This document shows positions 16,776-25,446 of a stretch of DNA of 54,505 bases, piece by piece (the stretch's first letter is position 1; the number at the start of each line of letters is the position of its first letter). Location: positions 1 to 54,505 of the forward strand of contig JBNJCV010000003.1 in assembly GCA_051744245.1 (NCBI GenBank), given 5' to 3'. Made by a program: the position numbers and the translations under genes. The notes beneath the pieces were generated by a model, which was not told the origin of the DNA, did not search any database, and saw only the letters and a program-made list of their open reading frames with translations. This DNA comes from M55B165 sp051744245 (GTDB taxonomy: Bacteria; Actinomycetota; Humimicrobiia; Humimicrobiales; Humimicrobiaceae).

Positions 16776-19406
16776 ATGGCAGACAAAAAATATGTATACT
16801 TTTTTGGTGAAGGCAAAAAAGAAATGAAAAAACTCCTGGGAGGCAAGGGAGCAAACTTGTCCGAAATGACCAATATTGGCTTACCAGTACCCCCAGGATT
16901 TACTATCAGTTCAGAAATTTGCAACTTATATTATGAATTAGGTGAAAGATATCCGGAAGGCTTGCAGGAAGAGATAGACAAGAACTTAAATAAGCTTGAA
17001 GAAAAAATGGGGTTAAAATTAGGAGATGAGAAAGACCCTCTGCTGGTTTCAGTAAGATCAGGGGCTGCAATATCAATGCCCGGCATGATGGATACAGTGC
17101 TGAATTTAGGTTTGAATGACAATACTGTAAAAGGCCTGATTGCTAAAACCAATAATGAAAGGTTTAGCTGGGATTCCTATAGAAGATTTATCCAGATGTT
17201 TGGAGATGTAGTAATGGGAATAGAGCATGATAAGTTTGAAGAAGCCCTGCAGGCAAAAAAAGACCAGAAAGGGGCTAAATTTGACACAGACCTTGACGCT
17301 GAGGACCTGAAGGACTTGGTTGAAGATTACAAAAAAATTATAAAGGAAGAAACAGACAAGGAATTTCCACAAGATCCAAGAAAGCAACTGCAGATGTCTA
17401 TAGATGCGGTATTCGGGTCATGGAACAACAAGAGGGCTATTACATACAGGAATATTCATGAGATACCGCACAGCCTTGGGACTGCTGTAAATGTACAGAC
17501 TATGGTTTTTGGAAATATGGGTGAAAAATCAGGCACAGGGGTAGCTTTTACCAGAAATCCGTCAACCGGAGAGAAAAAAGAGTATGGAGAATATCTAATT
17601 AATGCGCAAGGGGAAGACGTGGTTGCAGGAATAAGAACCCCTAAACCGATATCAGAGCTTAAAGACGATATGCCTAAGATATTCGAGCAGCTTAAAGAAA
17701 TTTTTGACAAGCTTGAACAGCATTACAAAGATGTACAGGACTTAGAGTTTACTATTCAGGAAGGAAACCTATATATCCTTCAGACCAGGACAGGGAAAAG
17801 GACGGCTGCTGCTGCATTGCAGATTGCTGTAGATATGGAAAAAGAAGGTTTAATTGATAAAAAGATGGCTGTAAAAAGGGTCGAACCTAAGCAATTAGAC
17901 CAGCTGCTGCATAAAAGGATAGATCCTAAAGCCAAAGATGATGCTGAGCTTCTAGCAAAGGGGTTGCCTGCTTCCCCAGGAGCTGCCTTAGGCAAGGTTG
18001 TATTTACTGCTGATGAAGCAGTAAAAGAAGCAGAAAATAATAATGTAATACTGGTTAGGACAGAAACTTCTCCTGAAGACATAGAAGGCATGTCTGTTGC
18101 ACAAGGAATTCTTACTTCCCGGGGAGGAATGACTTCACATGCTGCCGTTGTTGCCAGGGGCATGGGCAAATGTTGTGTAGCCGGGAGTGAAGATATAAAG
18201 GTGTATGATAGTGATAAGTATTTTGTAAGTTCGGTTAATGGTAAAAAAATAAAACAAGGTGACTGGATTACCTTAGATGGTTCCACCGGCGAGGTATTTC
18301 TAGGCAAGCTAGAGGTAATTGACCCAGAAATTTCAGGAAATTTTGAATTATTTATAGAGTGGGTGGATGAATTCAGGAAATTAGGAGTCAGGGCAAATGC
18401 TGATACCCCCCATGATGCTGAAGTAGCATTAAAATTTGGAGCTGAAGGTATTGGTTTATGCAGGACAGAACATATGTTCTTTGGCAGTGACAGGATAAAG
18501 GCAGTAAGAAAGATGATAGTGGCAGGAAATGAAGAAGAAAGAAGAACAGCGCTTATGGCTTTGCTTCCGTACCAGAAACAGGATTTTATAGATATCTTGA
18601 AAGTAATGGAAGGCAAACCTGTAACTATCAGATTGCTCGATCCTCCATTACATGAATTCCTGCCAACAGAGGATGAAGATATAAAGGAACTTGCAGATGA
18701 GTTAGAGATAGAATTTAAGGAACTTAAGTCGACTGTAAGGGCATTAGGTGAAATAAACCCCATGCTTGGCCACAGGGGATGCAGGCTTTCAGTAACCTAC
18801 CCTGAAATACTTGAAATGCAGGCCAGAGCAATATTTGAAGCTACCATAGAATTAACTAAAGAGGGTATAGAAGTTGAACCAGAGGTTATGATACCGTTAG
18901 TGGGAATAGTTGAAGAGCTAAATATATTAAAAGAACAGATAATCAAAATAGCTGACGAGTTGATTAAAGAGAATGGTGTTAAATTTGATTATAAGGTGGG
19001 AACCATGATTGAAGTACCCAGGGCTTGTGTTACAGCTGACGAAATAGCAAAAGAAACAGAATTCTTTAGCTTTGGGACCAATGATTTAACTCAGCTGACT
19101 TTTGGATTTTCCAGGGATGATGTTGGAAAATTCTTACAGGATTATGTAGATAAAGGTATACTGGAAAGGGATCCATTTGCCAGCTTGGATATAGGTGGTG
19201 TTGGCCAACTAGTTAAAATGGGTATAGAGAAGGGAAGATCGGCTAAAAAAGATTTAAAAATTGGCATTTGCGGTGAACATGGCGGAGACCCGAAGTCAAT
19301 AGACTTCTGCAACAAGGCTGGCATGGATTATGTAAGCTGTTCTCCTTACAGGGTGCCAATAGCAAGGCTAGCAGCTGCGCAGTCCAATATAAGTGAAGAA
19401 GAATAG
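16776..19406 (+). CDS. ppdK: Pyruvate, phosphate dikinase
   Basis: An 876-residue enzyme that interconverts ATP + phosphate + pyruvate with AMP + PPi + PEP. The N-terminal ATP-grasp domain starts with GGKGANLSEM. The swivelling domain has the phosphohistidine loop GGMTSHAAVVARGMG. The C-terminal PEP/pyruvate barrel ends with the catalytic-cysteine loop GICGEHGGDP. ATG 16776 has a Shine-Dalgarno (AGAAGGGA); an in-frame TTG at 16746 falls inside a TATAAT (16741-16746) and is unlikely. Placement between glyS and dnaG recalls the Firmicutes glyQS-ppdK/yqfL cluster. A PPi-linked glycolysis is possible. Confidence 0.96.
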   Translation: MADKKYVYFFGEGKKEMKKLLGGKGANLSEMTNIGLPVPPGFTISSEICNLYYELGERYPEGLQEEIDKNLNKLEEKMGLKLGDEKDPLLVSVRSGAAISMPGMMDTVLNLGLNDNTVKGLIAKTNNERFSWDSYRRFIQMFGDVVMGIEHDKFEEALQAKKDQKGAKFDTDLDAEDLKDLVEDYKKIIKEETDKEFPQDPRKQLQMSIDAVFGSWNNKRAITYRNIHEIPHSLGTAVNVQTMVFGNMGEKSGTGVAFTRNPSTGEKKEYGEYLINAQGEDVVAGIRTPKPISELKDDMPKIFEQLKEIFDKLEQHYKDVQDLEFTIQEGNLYILQTRTGKRTAAAALQIAVDMEKEGLIDKKMAVKRVEPKQLDQLLHKRIDPKAKDDAELLAKGLPASPGAALGKVVFTADEAVKEAENNNVILVRTETSPEDIEGMSVAQGILTSRGGMTSHAAVVARGMGKCCVAGSEDIKVYDSDKYFVSSVNGKKIKQGDWITLDGSTGEVFLGKLEVIDPEISGNFELFIEWVDEFRKLGVRANADTPHDAEVALKFGAEGIGLCRTEHMFFGSDRIKAVRKMIVAGNEEERRTALMALLPYQKQDFIDILKVMEGKPVTIRLLDPPLHEFLPTEDEDIKELADELEIEFKELKSTVRALGEINPMLGHRGCRLSVTYPEILEMQARAIFEATIELTKEGIEVEPEVMIPLVGIVEELNILKEQIIKIADELIKENGVKFDYKVGTMIEVPRACVTADEIAKETEFFSFGTNDLTQLTFGFSRDDVGKFLQDYVDKGILERDPFASLDIGGVGQLVKMGIEKGRSAKKDLKIGICGEHGGDPKSIDFCNKAGMDYVSCSPYRVPIARLAAAQSNISEEE

Positions 19407-19428
19407 TAATATAAGGAAAATAATCTCT

Positions 19429-19451
19429 ATGGGCAGCCCCAGGCTGCCCAT
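19429..19451 (+). terminator. Probable terminator after ppdK
   Basis: A perfect 10-bp GC-rich stem (ATGGGCAGCC / GGCTGCCCAT) with a 3-base loop lies 23 bases after the ppdK stop. Only three T residues follow, so termination strength is uncertain. Confidence 0.65.
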
Positions 19452-19496
19452 TTAAACTGCATTTAAAAAGAATTAGTAAAAAATTCTTTTGCTGTA

Positions 19497-19526
19497 ATAG
19501 CACAGGATTTAATGATCCTGTGCTAT
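19497..19526 (+). repeat. Second strong hairpin in the ppdK-dnaG gap
   Basis: A perfect 12-bp inverted repeat (ATAGCACAGGAT / ATCCTGTGCTAT) with a six-base loop. No T-tract follows on either side, so it is not an ordinary intrinsic terminator. It may be an RNA-stability or processing element, or a protein-binding site. The remainder of the gap holds a TATAAT at 19586-19591, 41 bases before dnaG. Confidence 0.55.
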
Positions 19527-19631
19527 ATCTCCAACCCAAAGTTAATTTGAAGAGAATTTAAAATAAACAACCGGCAAAAGAATGATATAATTAGAATATC
19601 ATTTTAAACATTGATTATTGGTTAAACAATT

Positions 19632-21497
19632 ATGCCTAAAAGTTTAAAAGACGGGGAAGTTGACGAATTAAAAGCAAGAACAGACATTGTGGATATAATA
19701 TCCGAATATGTCAATCTAAAGAAACAGGGGAAAAATTTCCTTGGCTTATGCCCCTTCCATAAAGAAAAAACTCCTTCCTTTTCAGTAGATCCTTCCAGGC
19801 AGTTTTTCCATTGTTTTGGCTGTGGTGTTGGTGGAGATGTTATAAATTTTGTAGAGAAAATTGAAAACATGGAGTTTATAGAATCCGTGGAATTCATTGC
19901 CAAAAAAGTGGGCTATAACCTCCAGTACAGCTATAGCGGATCACCAAAGACAAAGAAGCTGAGGGAAAGGCTGGTTGGATTAAATGATCTTGCTAGGAAA
20001 TATTACCATTACATTCTCTTTAATTCCTCACCCGGTAAGGCTGCTTTAGAATACTTACAGAAAAGGGGATTTAAAAGAGATATCCTGGAAAAGTTCCAGG
20101 TGGGATATTCTTTAAATAATTGGGATAACTTTTCATTATTTGCCCAAAAAAGGGGTTATAAGGGAAAGGAGCTAATAGAAGCCGGACTATCAATAAAAAG
20201 CAAGAAGGGAGAAGGCAAGGTCTATGACAGGTTTAGGGGCAGGATAATATTTCCCATAGAAGATGTGGTGGGCAAGGTAATAGGCTTTGGGGGAAGAATA
20301 TTAAGGGAGGGAAAGCAGTCGGCAAAATATGTAAATACTCCTGAAACAAAGTTATATTCGAAAAGTAAGAATATCTATAATATCAACAGGGCCAAGAATT
20401 CAATAGTTGACAAAGACAGAGCACTTATTGTTGAGGGATATACCGATGTTATGGCATTAGATCAGCATGGGATTAATAATGTGGTGGCCAGCCTGGGTAC
20501 TGCATTAACTACTGAGCAAATTAAGCTGCTGGGTAGGTTTACCCAGAATATAGTGCTGGTTTTTGACAGCGACCAGGCTGGAATATCTGCTTCCATGAAG
20601 GGCATAGAAAGGCTTAAAGAATATAATGAGAGGCTAGACTTATACCATGAAAATAATATTAATATAGAAGTTACAGTGCTTGAAAAGGGTTATGATCCGG
20701 CAGATTATATTACCAGCAAGGGACAGGATGTTTTTTTAGGAAAAATTAACGGGGCTGTAAATATTATTGACTTTACCATAAACATAATTATAGAAAAATA
20801 TGACCTGGTAAACCTGAATGAAAAACTGAGGGCGAGCAATGAAGTGCTTAAATTCTTATCTACTCTCTCTTCAAAAATAATACAGGAAGAATGCATAAAA
20901 AAAGTTGCCCAAAAACTAGATTTGAAAGAAAGCCTGCTTTTTGAAGAGATGCTAAAGATCAGCAGTAAGGATAATAAAAGGGAAAGGTTTGCTAGTGTTA
21001 AAAAAGAGGAAAAACAGCCGCCTTTAAAGAAGGTGGAAATAGAGGCTTTAAGGTTGATGATAAATGGTGAAGGTATAGACAGTTTCCTTAATTTAAGCAG
21101 CAATTACTTTAAGTTTGAAGGTACAAAAAAACTATTTGATATAGTTAAGAGTTTTGCGGCAAAGAAAAATGATAAAGGGGTAAAATTAAACTTTCCCCTG
21201 GAAATACCGTCTGATTTAATGGAAGATGATGATATCAGGAATTTGTATAACAGCATTTTCTTTGACGAGAAAGCCTATAAAAATGGAAGAACCAATTGCC
21301 ATGAAGTTTTGAGTAATTTGAAAAAGATAAGGTTATCAGAGAGAATAGATAATATAAGGCATAAGATGATCGAAATAGACGAGCTTAGAAGAAAACATGA
21401 ACTAAGCCCCGACCAGAAGGCTGAATATGACAGGTTGTACAAAAAACTTATAGAGCTTGAGCAAAAAAAATTAAGCTTGGGAAGACTTGATATTTAG
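19632..21497 (+). CDS. dnaG: DNA primase
   Basis: A 621-residue primase that makes RNA primers for replication. The CHC2 zinc finger uses C40, H43, C61 and C64 (CPFHKEKTPSF, FHCFGCGVGGD). The TOPRIM core has IVEGYTDVMAL and VFDSDQAG. A DnaB-interacting helical C-terminus follows, rich in charged residues. The ATG lacks an obvious Shine-Dalgarno; a TATAAT lies 41 bases upstream. The dnaG-rpoD order is the classic macromolecular synthesis operon without rpsU. Confidence 0.96.
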   Translation: MPKSLKDGEVDELKARTDIVDIISEYVNLKKQGKNFLGLCPFHKEKTPSFSVDPSRQFFHCFGCGVGGDVINFVEKIENMEFIESVEFIAKKVGYNLQYSYSGSPKTKKLRERLVGLNDLARKYYHYILFNSSPGKAALEYLQKRGFKRDILEKFQVGYSLNNWDNFSLFAQKRGYKGKELIEAGLSIKSKKGEGKVYDRFRGRIIFPIEDVVGKVIGFGGRILREGKQSAKYVNTPETKLYSKSKNIYNINRAKNSIVDKDRALIVEGYTDVMALDQHGINNVVASLGTALTTEQIKLLGRFTQNIVLVFDSDQAGISASMKGIERLKEYNERLDLYHENNINIEVTVLEKGYDPADYITSKGQDVFLGKINGAVNIIDFTINIIIEKYDLVNLNEKLRASNEVLKFLSTLSSKIIQEECIKKVAQKLDLKESLLFEEMLKISSKDNKRERFASVKKEEKQPPLKKVEIEALRLMINGEGIDSFLNLSSNYFKFEGTKKLFDIVKSFAAKKNDKGVKLNFPLEIPSDLMEDDDIRNLYNSIFFDEKAYKNGRTNCHEVLSNLKKIRLSERIDNIRHKMIEIDELRRKHELSPDQKAEYDRLYKKLIELEQKKLSLGRLDI

Positions 21498-21574
21498 CCG
21501 ATTATATGTAAAATTTAATTTTTGTGTGCTGGTTTAGTAATTTCAATTTTTATATAAATTGAGGTGATATAAAT

Positions 21575-22672
21575 ATGAAAAGAGGATCTGAATTTAAATT
21601 AGAAGAAGTTAAGGGCTTGATAAATAAGGGCAAAGAAGAAGGTCTTCTTACTACCGAAGAAATAAGCGAAGCTTTATCTGAAATAGATTTAAATAAGGAA
21701 CAGATTGAGAATATATATGATGTCCTCCAGAATCTGGGGATTGAAATAATTAGTGAAGATGATGAAGATATAGATAGTATTGGACAAAAGAGAAAAAATA
21801 TGAATTCCTTGAAAAAGAAGCTTGATTTGTCTATAAAATCTCCAACCAATGACCCTGTGAGGATGTATTTAAAGGAAATTGGGAAAGTCAGGCTGCTTAC
21901 TGCAGTTGAAGAAGTACAGTTAGCAAAGAGGATAAAAAAAGGAGACATGGCAGCTAAGAGGAAGCTTGTTGAGGCTAACTTAAGGCTGGTAGTAAGCATA
22001 GCTAAAAAATATGTTGGTAGGGGCATGCTGTTTTTAGATTTAATCCAGGAAGGAAATCTAGGATTAATTAGAGCTGTAGAAAAGTTTGACCATACGAAAG
22101 GATATAAGTTTTCCACTTATGCAACCTGGTGGATAAGGCAGGCAATAACCAGGGCAATAGCAGACCAGGCCAGGACCATTAGAATTCCAGTGCATATGGT
22201 GGAAACCATAAATAAGTTAATCCGGACCCAGAGGCAATTATTGCAAAAATTGGGCAGGGAGCCTACACCTGAAGAAATAGGCAAAAAGATGGATTTTTCA
22301 CCTGAAAAAGTAAGGGAAATAATGAAAATATCCCAAGAACCGGTTTCCCTGGAAACTCCCATAGGTGAGGAAGAAGATAGCCATCTTGGTGATTTTATTG
22401 AAGATTCAGAAGTGGAAGCTCCTTCTGATGCTGCATCGTTTACTATGCTCCAGGAACAGTTGAGGGAAGTTTTAAATACCCTAAATGAGAGGGAGCGGAA
22501 AGTAATACAGCTCAGGTTTGGATTACAGGATGGCCACCCAAGGACACTAGAAGAAGTAGGCAGGGAATTCGGGGTTACAAGGGAAAGAATAAGGCAGATA
22601 GAATCAAAGACATTAAGCAAGTTAAGACACCCTAATAGAAGTGGAGCTTTAAAAGATTTTTTAGAGACTTAA
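21575..22672 (+). CDS. rpoD: RNA polymerase primary sigma factor (sigma-70/RpoD)
   Basis: A 365-residue group 1 sigma factor. An acidic region 1.1 (about 1-65) is followed by region 1.2 (DPVRMYLKEIGKVRLLT), regions 2.1-2.4 (NLRLVVSIAKKYVGRGM, YKFSTYATWWIRQAI), region 3 and region 4.2 with the helix-turn-helix TLEEVGREFGVTRERIRQIE. The missing non-conserved region between 1.2 and 2.1 is usual for Gram-positive forms. Shine-Dalgarno GAGGTGAT precedes the ATG. Consensus -10 boxes seen across the window fit its conserved region 2.4. Confidence 0.97.
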   Translation: MKRGSEFKLEEVKGLINKGKEEGLLTTEEISEALSEIDLNKEQIENIYDVLQNLGIEIISEDDEDIDSIGQKRKNMNSLKKKLDLSIKSPTNDPVRMYLKEIGKVRLLTAVEEVQLAKRIKKGDMAAKRKLVEANLRLVVSIAKKYVGRGMLFLDLIQEGNLGLIRAVEKFDHTKGYKFSTYATWWIRQAITRAIADQARTIRIPVHMVETINKLIRTQRQLLQKLGREPTPEEIGKKMDFSPEKVREIMKISQEPVSLETPIGEEEDSHLGDFIEDSEVEAPSDAASFTMLQEQLREVLNTLNERERKVIQLRFGLQDGHPRTLEEVGREFGVTRERIRQIESKTLSKLRHPNRSGALKDFLET

Positions 22673-22679
22673 AATAGGG

Positions 22680-22708
22680 TTGCAATTCCTTTTCTATATA
22701 TTTATAAT
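22680..22708 (+). promoter_or_regulatory. Promoter for tRNA-Asn
   Basis: TTGCAA, 17-base spacer, TATAAT, ending 21 bases before the mature tRNA 5' end. It gives the tRNA its own transcription just after rpoD. Confidence 0.6.
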
Positions 22709-22729
22709 AGCTAAACGTTAAGGCAATAT

Positions 22730-22804
<75 letters not shown>

Positions 22805-22844
22805 GCAACTTTAGGCTTCTAGACTCTTCCTAAAAAATACAGTT

Positions 22845-23258
22845 TTAGAGGTTATTATTAATTTCTTCTTTTAATTTATTAAATGTTACTAATATTTTTT
22901 CAATTAGGGATTCGATTTTGGAGGGATGTAAGTCTAAAGCATAAGCATGAGTGAAGAAATGACGGAAACCAAGATATTCTTTAAGTTCATCTGCTAGGGT
23001 ATCCGAAATTATGTTTTTATTTCTTGCCTTATTTAATAATTCCTGATGCCAAGAATCACCTGTTGGCATCTCAAATGATTTTAATTGAAATACCTGTTTA
23101 AGTATATTTTCCACTCCATTATAAAAATTATGAATCAGTGCTGAAAGACCAGCAAGTTCTAATTGTGATAATTGGGAAACAGGCTTGTTGGGTAGAAGAG
23201 AAAGAGTTTTTTCTATAGCTTCGTATTCAGCTTCAATGCGATATTTATATTTAGCCAT
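22845..23258 (-). CDS. HEPN-domain toxin (HepT-like)
   Basis: A 137-residue all-helical protein with the HEPN ribonuclease signature R-x4-H in FRHFFTHAY near residues 97-106. Its start overlaps the end of a minimal nucleotidyltransferase gene, the standard MNT/HEPN toxin-antitoxin arrangement, in which the MNT partner AMPylates or blocks the HEPN RNase. Shine-Dalgarno GAGGG lies upstream. It is the first gene after tRNA-Asn, on the opposite strand, and the first module of the island. Confidence 0.82.
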   Translation of the reverse strand: MAKYKYRIEAEYEAIEKTLSLLPNKPVSQLSQLELAGLSALIHNFYNGVENILKQVFQLKSFEMPTGDSWHQELLNKARNKNIISDTLADELKEYLGFRHFFTHAYALDLHPSKIESLIEKILVTFNKLKEEINNNL

Positions 23259-23520
23259 AGAGTAATTTTCCCTCTTCTTTTACTAAATTAATAAACTTGG
23301 AAGATCCGTCTAGGTCAATAATATCGATTGGTTTTGAAATTTTAAGTAACAAGTCACCATAAAATTTAAAAAAATCTTTAGGGAAAAGGCCTTCTACCCC
23401 AATATCAATATCATTACTTGCTCTTTTTTGATCCAAGCTAGATCCAAAAAGTAATACACGTTTTACTTTATATTTCTTTGATGTCTCTTGAATTATGCTT
23501 ATATCCTTTTCTGTAATCAT
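23251..23520 (-). CDS. MNT nucleotidyltransferase antitoxin (MntA-like)
   Basis: An 89-residue minimal nucleotidyltransferase. The catalytic motif is LFGSSLDQKRASNDIDIGV (GS-x9-DxD form), with a further acidic residue in IDIIDLD. I chose the ATG at 23520 (MITEKDISII) over an ATG at 23592 because an extended -10 promoter (TGGTATAAT) ends six bases before it, which predicts a leaderless transcript. The gene overlaps the HEPN toxin by eight bases. Residues before this start, if used, look atypical. Confidence 0.82.
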   Translation of the reverse strand: MITEKDISIIQETSKKYKVKRVLLFGSSLDQKRASNDIDIGVEGLFPKDFFKFYGDLLLKISKPIDIIDLDGSSKFINLVKEEGKLLYG

Positions 23521-23526
23521 GCTAAT

Positions 23527-23535
23527 ATTATACCA
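23527..23535 (-). promoter_or_regulatory. Extended -10 promoter of the MNT/HEPN module, leaderless
   Basis: On the minus strand TGGTATAAT ends six bases before the MNT ATG, so transcription should begin on the start codon. There is no recognisable -35 hexamer, as allowed for extended -10 promoters. Confidence 0.55.
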
Positions 23536-23670
23536 TATTTTTTTTATCCTTTTGGCCTTGATAAATTTTCTATCAAATATTGAGTTTAACATTCCAAAAT
23601 TTAAGAATAGTTCATTATGGAAAAAGAAAGTTGGTTTTAATTGTTTCCGATCTATTTATTATATTTACAT

Positions 23671-23715
23671 ATTCATTAAAATAAAAAGTTCGAAATATGT
23701 CCACTAAAGGGAGCC
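23671..23715 (+). repeat. Island repeat 1 (tRNA-Asn 3'-end-like scar)
   Basis: GTTCGAA, 13 bases, then AGGGAGCCA. It closely matches the repeat at 31083-31127 over about 45 bases, including the AT-rich left flank CATTAAAATAAAAAG. It lies between the MNT/HEPN module and the AAA ATPase module. The right end resembles the tRNA-Asn acceptor 3' half with discriminator and CCA. Confidence 0.75.
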
Positions 23716-23727
23716 AAAATACCAAGT

Positions 23728-24912
23728 TTATTCAATAGAACTTAAATAGTTGCGTAAATCGAAGATATTTTTTATTTCAACTTTTTTCTTACATTTTATG
23801 CTTTTAAAAACTTTCTTCTGTTTACCATACATTTCAGAATTATATTTGACCTCTATAAGGGTATGGTCAGAAGTAAGAAAATCGATCTCAAACCCTTCTT
23901 TATAAATGTAACAGGGAGTAAGACTTTTAATTTTCATATATACATAATTTTCAAATATACTTCCGATATCTCTGAATCCCGTAAAAAGGGTTTTAATACC
24001 GAGATCTGCAGCGTAAACCTTTTTTGGAGATAATATTTTTTCATTTGTCTTGCTACACCTTGAAACAGGATATATTAAATAAGATTGATAAAACATATTA
24101 AAATACCTTCTTACCGAATCAGGGGTTATTCCAAGGATTTTGGAGATTTTATTAAGGCTGGCCTGTTTTCCAGCTCTTTCCATAAGGAGGAGAAAGAAAT
24201 CCTTCAATACAGAAATATTTTTAACATTATAGTAAACTGCTATATCCTTGTTTATGATATCGTCTACCAATTCTTTAAGATATTCAATGTTTTTATGTAT
24301 TACATACTCCGGTATTCCTCCTGTTTTCATATAGTCTTCAAAATATTCAGGAATAAGACTCGAATCTGCTTTCGGGATCTTGATATTTTTAAAACCGAGA
24401 TATTCGTTAAAATCCAGCGGTAATAATTCAATTAAAGAATACCTTCCGGTTAAATATGTTTTTCCGTTACGGAGCACTGAAGCACTCGACGAACTTGCAA
24501 AGATTTTTACATTTCCGGAATCATATAGATTCTTAAGCTGTATCTCGTAGTCTTTTTTGTAAGTTATCTCATCAAGAAAAATAAAAATTTTTTCAGAGAA
24601 AGGTATCCTGTGAATCCTTCTGTATTCATCGATTATCCCAACTATGCTTTTTTTGGATAAAAGGTAATCATCAAGACTTATATAAAATATTTTATTTTGA
24701 TTAATACCCCTGTCTTCTAATAATCTTTTTATTAATAACTTAAAAACTGTAGTTTTACCAACACGTCTCAACCCGGTTAGAATTATTATATCCCTTGAAT
24801 TAAGCTTATTTAGAATAAGGTCAACGACGTTTCTCTCATATATCCCCTGTAACTTATAATCCGTTTCCCACCATGGGTTATACCTATATAACAGTTCGCT
24901 AATATTTTGCAT
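23728..24912 (-). CDS. AAA_14/DUF4143 family ATPase
   Basis: A 394-residue protein of a family common in archaea and in mobile regions of bacteria. Walker A is GLRRVGKTT at 47-55, Walker B is IFIFLDEITYK near 107-117, and SSSSASVLRNGKTYLTGR gives the sensor/arginine part. The C-terminal half has a winged-helix section (ASLNKISKILGITPDSVRRYF) and a DUF4143 nuclease-like end with EIDFLTSDHTLIEVKY, resembling a PD-(D/E)xK core. The biological role of the family is not settled. Shine-Dalgarno AGGTGGT. A palindrome overlaps its promoter, suggesting regulation. Confidence 0.85.
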   Translation of the reverse strand: MQNISELLYRYNPWWETDYKLQGIYERNVVDLILNKLNSRDIIILTGLRRVGKTTVFKLLIKRLLEDRGINQNKIFYISLDDYLLSKKSIVGIIDEYRRIHRIPFSEKIFIFLDEITYKKDYEIQLKNLYDSGNVKIFASSSSASVLRNGKTYLTGRYSLIELLPLDFNEYLGFKNIKIPKADSSLIPEYFEDYMKTGGIPEYVIHKNIEYLKELVDDIINKDIAVYYNVKNISVLKDFFLLLMERAGKQASLNKISKILGITPDSVRRYFNMFYQSYLIYPVSRCSKTNEKILSPKKVYAADLGIKTLFTGFRDIGSIFENYVYMKIKSLTPCYIYKEGFEIDFLTSDHTLIEVKYNSEMYGKQKKVFKSIKCKKKVEIKNIFDLRNYLSSIE

Positions 24913-24942
24913 TTTAGAACCACCTTTTTAAATGTTTGTCGT

Positions 24943-24972
24943 ATTATACGATTATATCGTATAAAATGTCAA
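24943..24972 (-). promoter_or_regulatory. Promoter with palindromic operator for the AAA/DUF4143 gene
   Basis: On the minus strand TTGACA (24967-24972), 18-base spacer, TATAAT (24943-24948). A perfect inverted repeat with 9-bp arms TTATACGAT / ATCGTATAA and a 3-base centre covers 24944-24964, that is the spacer and -10 box. This is a good position for a repressor; the regulator may be the winged-helix part of the ATPase itself, which is an inference. Confidence 0.65.
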
Positions 24973-25056
24973 ATATTCATATGATGGAAACATATAATAT
25001 AAATTAATCAGAAATAGAAAAGTTATCTTATTTCCAGGGTAATAACAGGCTCAATG

Positions 25057-25092
25057 TTGTTATCAATACCGTCCAGCCCGGGGAGCCAGCAA
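25057..25092 (+). repeat. Island repeat 2 (variant left half, tRNA-like right end)
   Basis: The left half TTGTTATCAATA with GTCCAGCCCG recurs near 45162 and, weaker, at 41549. The right half CGGGGAGCCAGCAA is the same as the end of tRNA-Asn plus following bases. It separates the AAA ATPase from the BrnT/BrnA module. Confidence 0.6.
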
Positions 25093-25148
25093 CCCCTCCC
25101 GCTCCCAAAGCTGGCATAATCCTATACCAAACTTCTACTAATTTTCTA

Positions 25149-25185
25149 TTGACCAGTAGTATATTTAAGGTATAATAATTATACC
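25149..25185 (+). promoter_or_regulatory. BrnT/BrnA promoter with palindromic operator
   Basis: TTGACC, 16-base spacer, TATAAT (25171-25176). A perfect palindrome GGTATAATAATTATACC (25169-25185) covers the -10 box and runs up to the ATG at 25186. This fits autorepression by the ribbon-helix-helix antitoxin BrnA. Predicted leader is only about two or three bases. Confidence 0.7.
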
Positions 25186-25446
25186 ATGCAATTTGAATTT
25201 GATAAAAAGAAAAGCAACATTAATAAAAGGAAACATGGTATTGATTTTTATGAGGCTCAAAAATTATGGGATGATGTAAATTACATTGAGATTCCAGCTA
25301 AGAATATTGATGAAACAAGATTTATTATAATTGGTAAAATTCTAGGAAAATATTGGTCAGGAATAATTACCTATAGAAGTAAAAAAATAAGAATTATTTC
25401 TGTTCGGAGATCTAGGAAGAAGGAGGTTGAATTATATGAAAGCTAG
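25186..25446 (+). CDS. brnT: BrnT family toxin (DUF497)
   Basis: An 86-residue RelE-like ribonuclease toxin. The family pattern is clear: FEFDKKKSNINKRKHGIDFYEA at the start (trimmed in most relatives to W/FDxxKxxxNxxKHGI), a central RFIIIGKILGKYWSGIITYR and the C-terminal RIISVRRSRKKEVELYE with the catalytic Arg/Glu/Tyr group. It precedes and overlaps its antitoxin by eleven bases. A decayed second copy of its last 23 residues sits at 36068-36139. Confidence 0.88.
   Translation: MQFEFDKKKSNINKRKHGIDFYEAQKLWDDVNYIEIPAKNIDETRFIIIGKILGKYWSGIITYRSKKIRIISVRRSRKKEVELYES

Noticed and set aside
17780..18763. A long open frame (327 codons) on the minus strand inside ppdK
   Set aside because: It is the mirror of a highly conserved gene, is rich in serine and phenylalanine as expected for antisense of biased codons, and has no motif or ribosome site.
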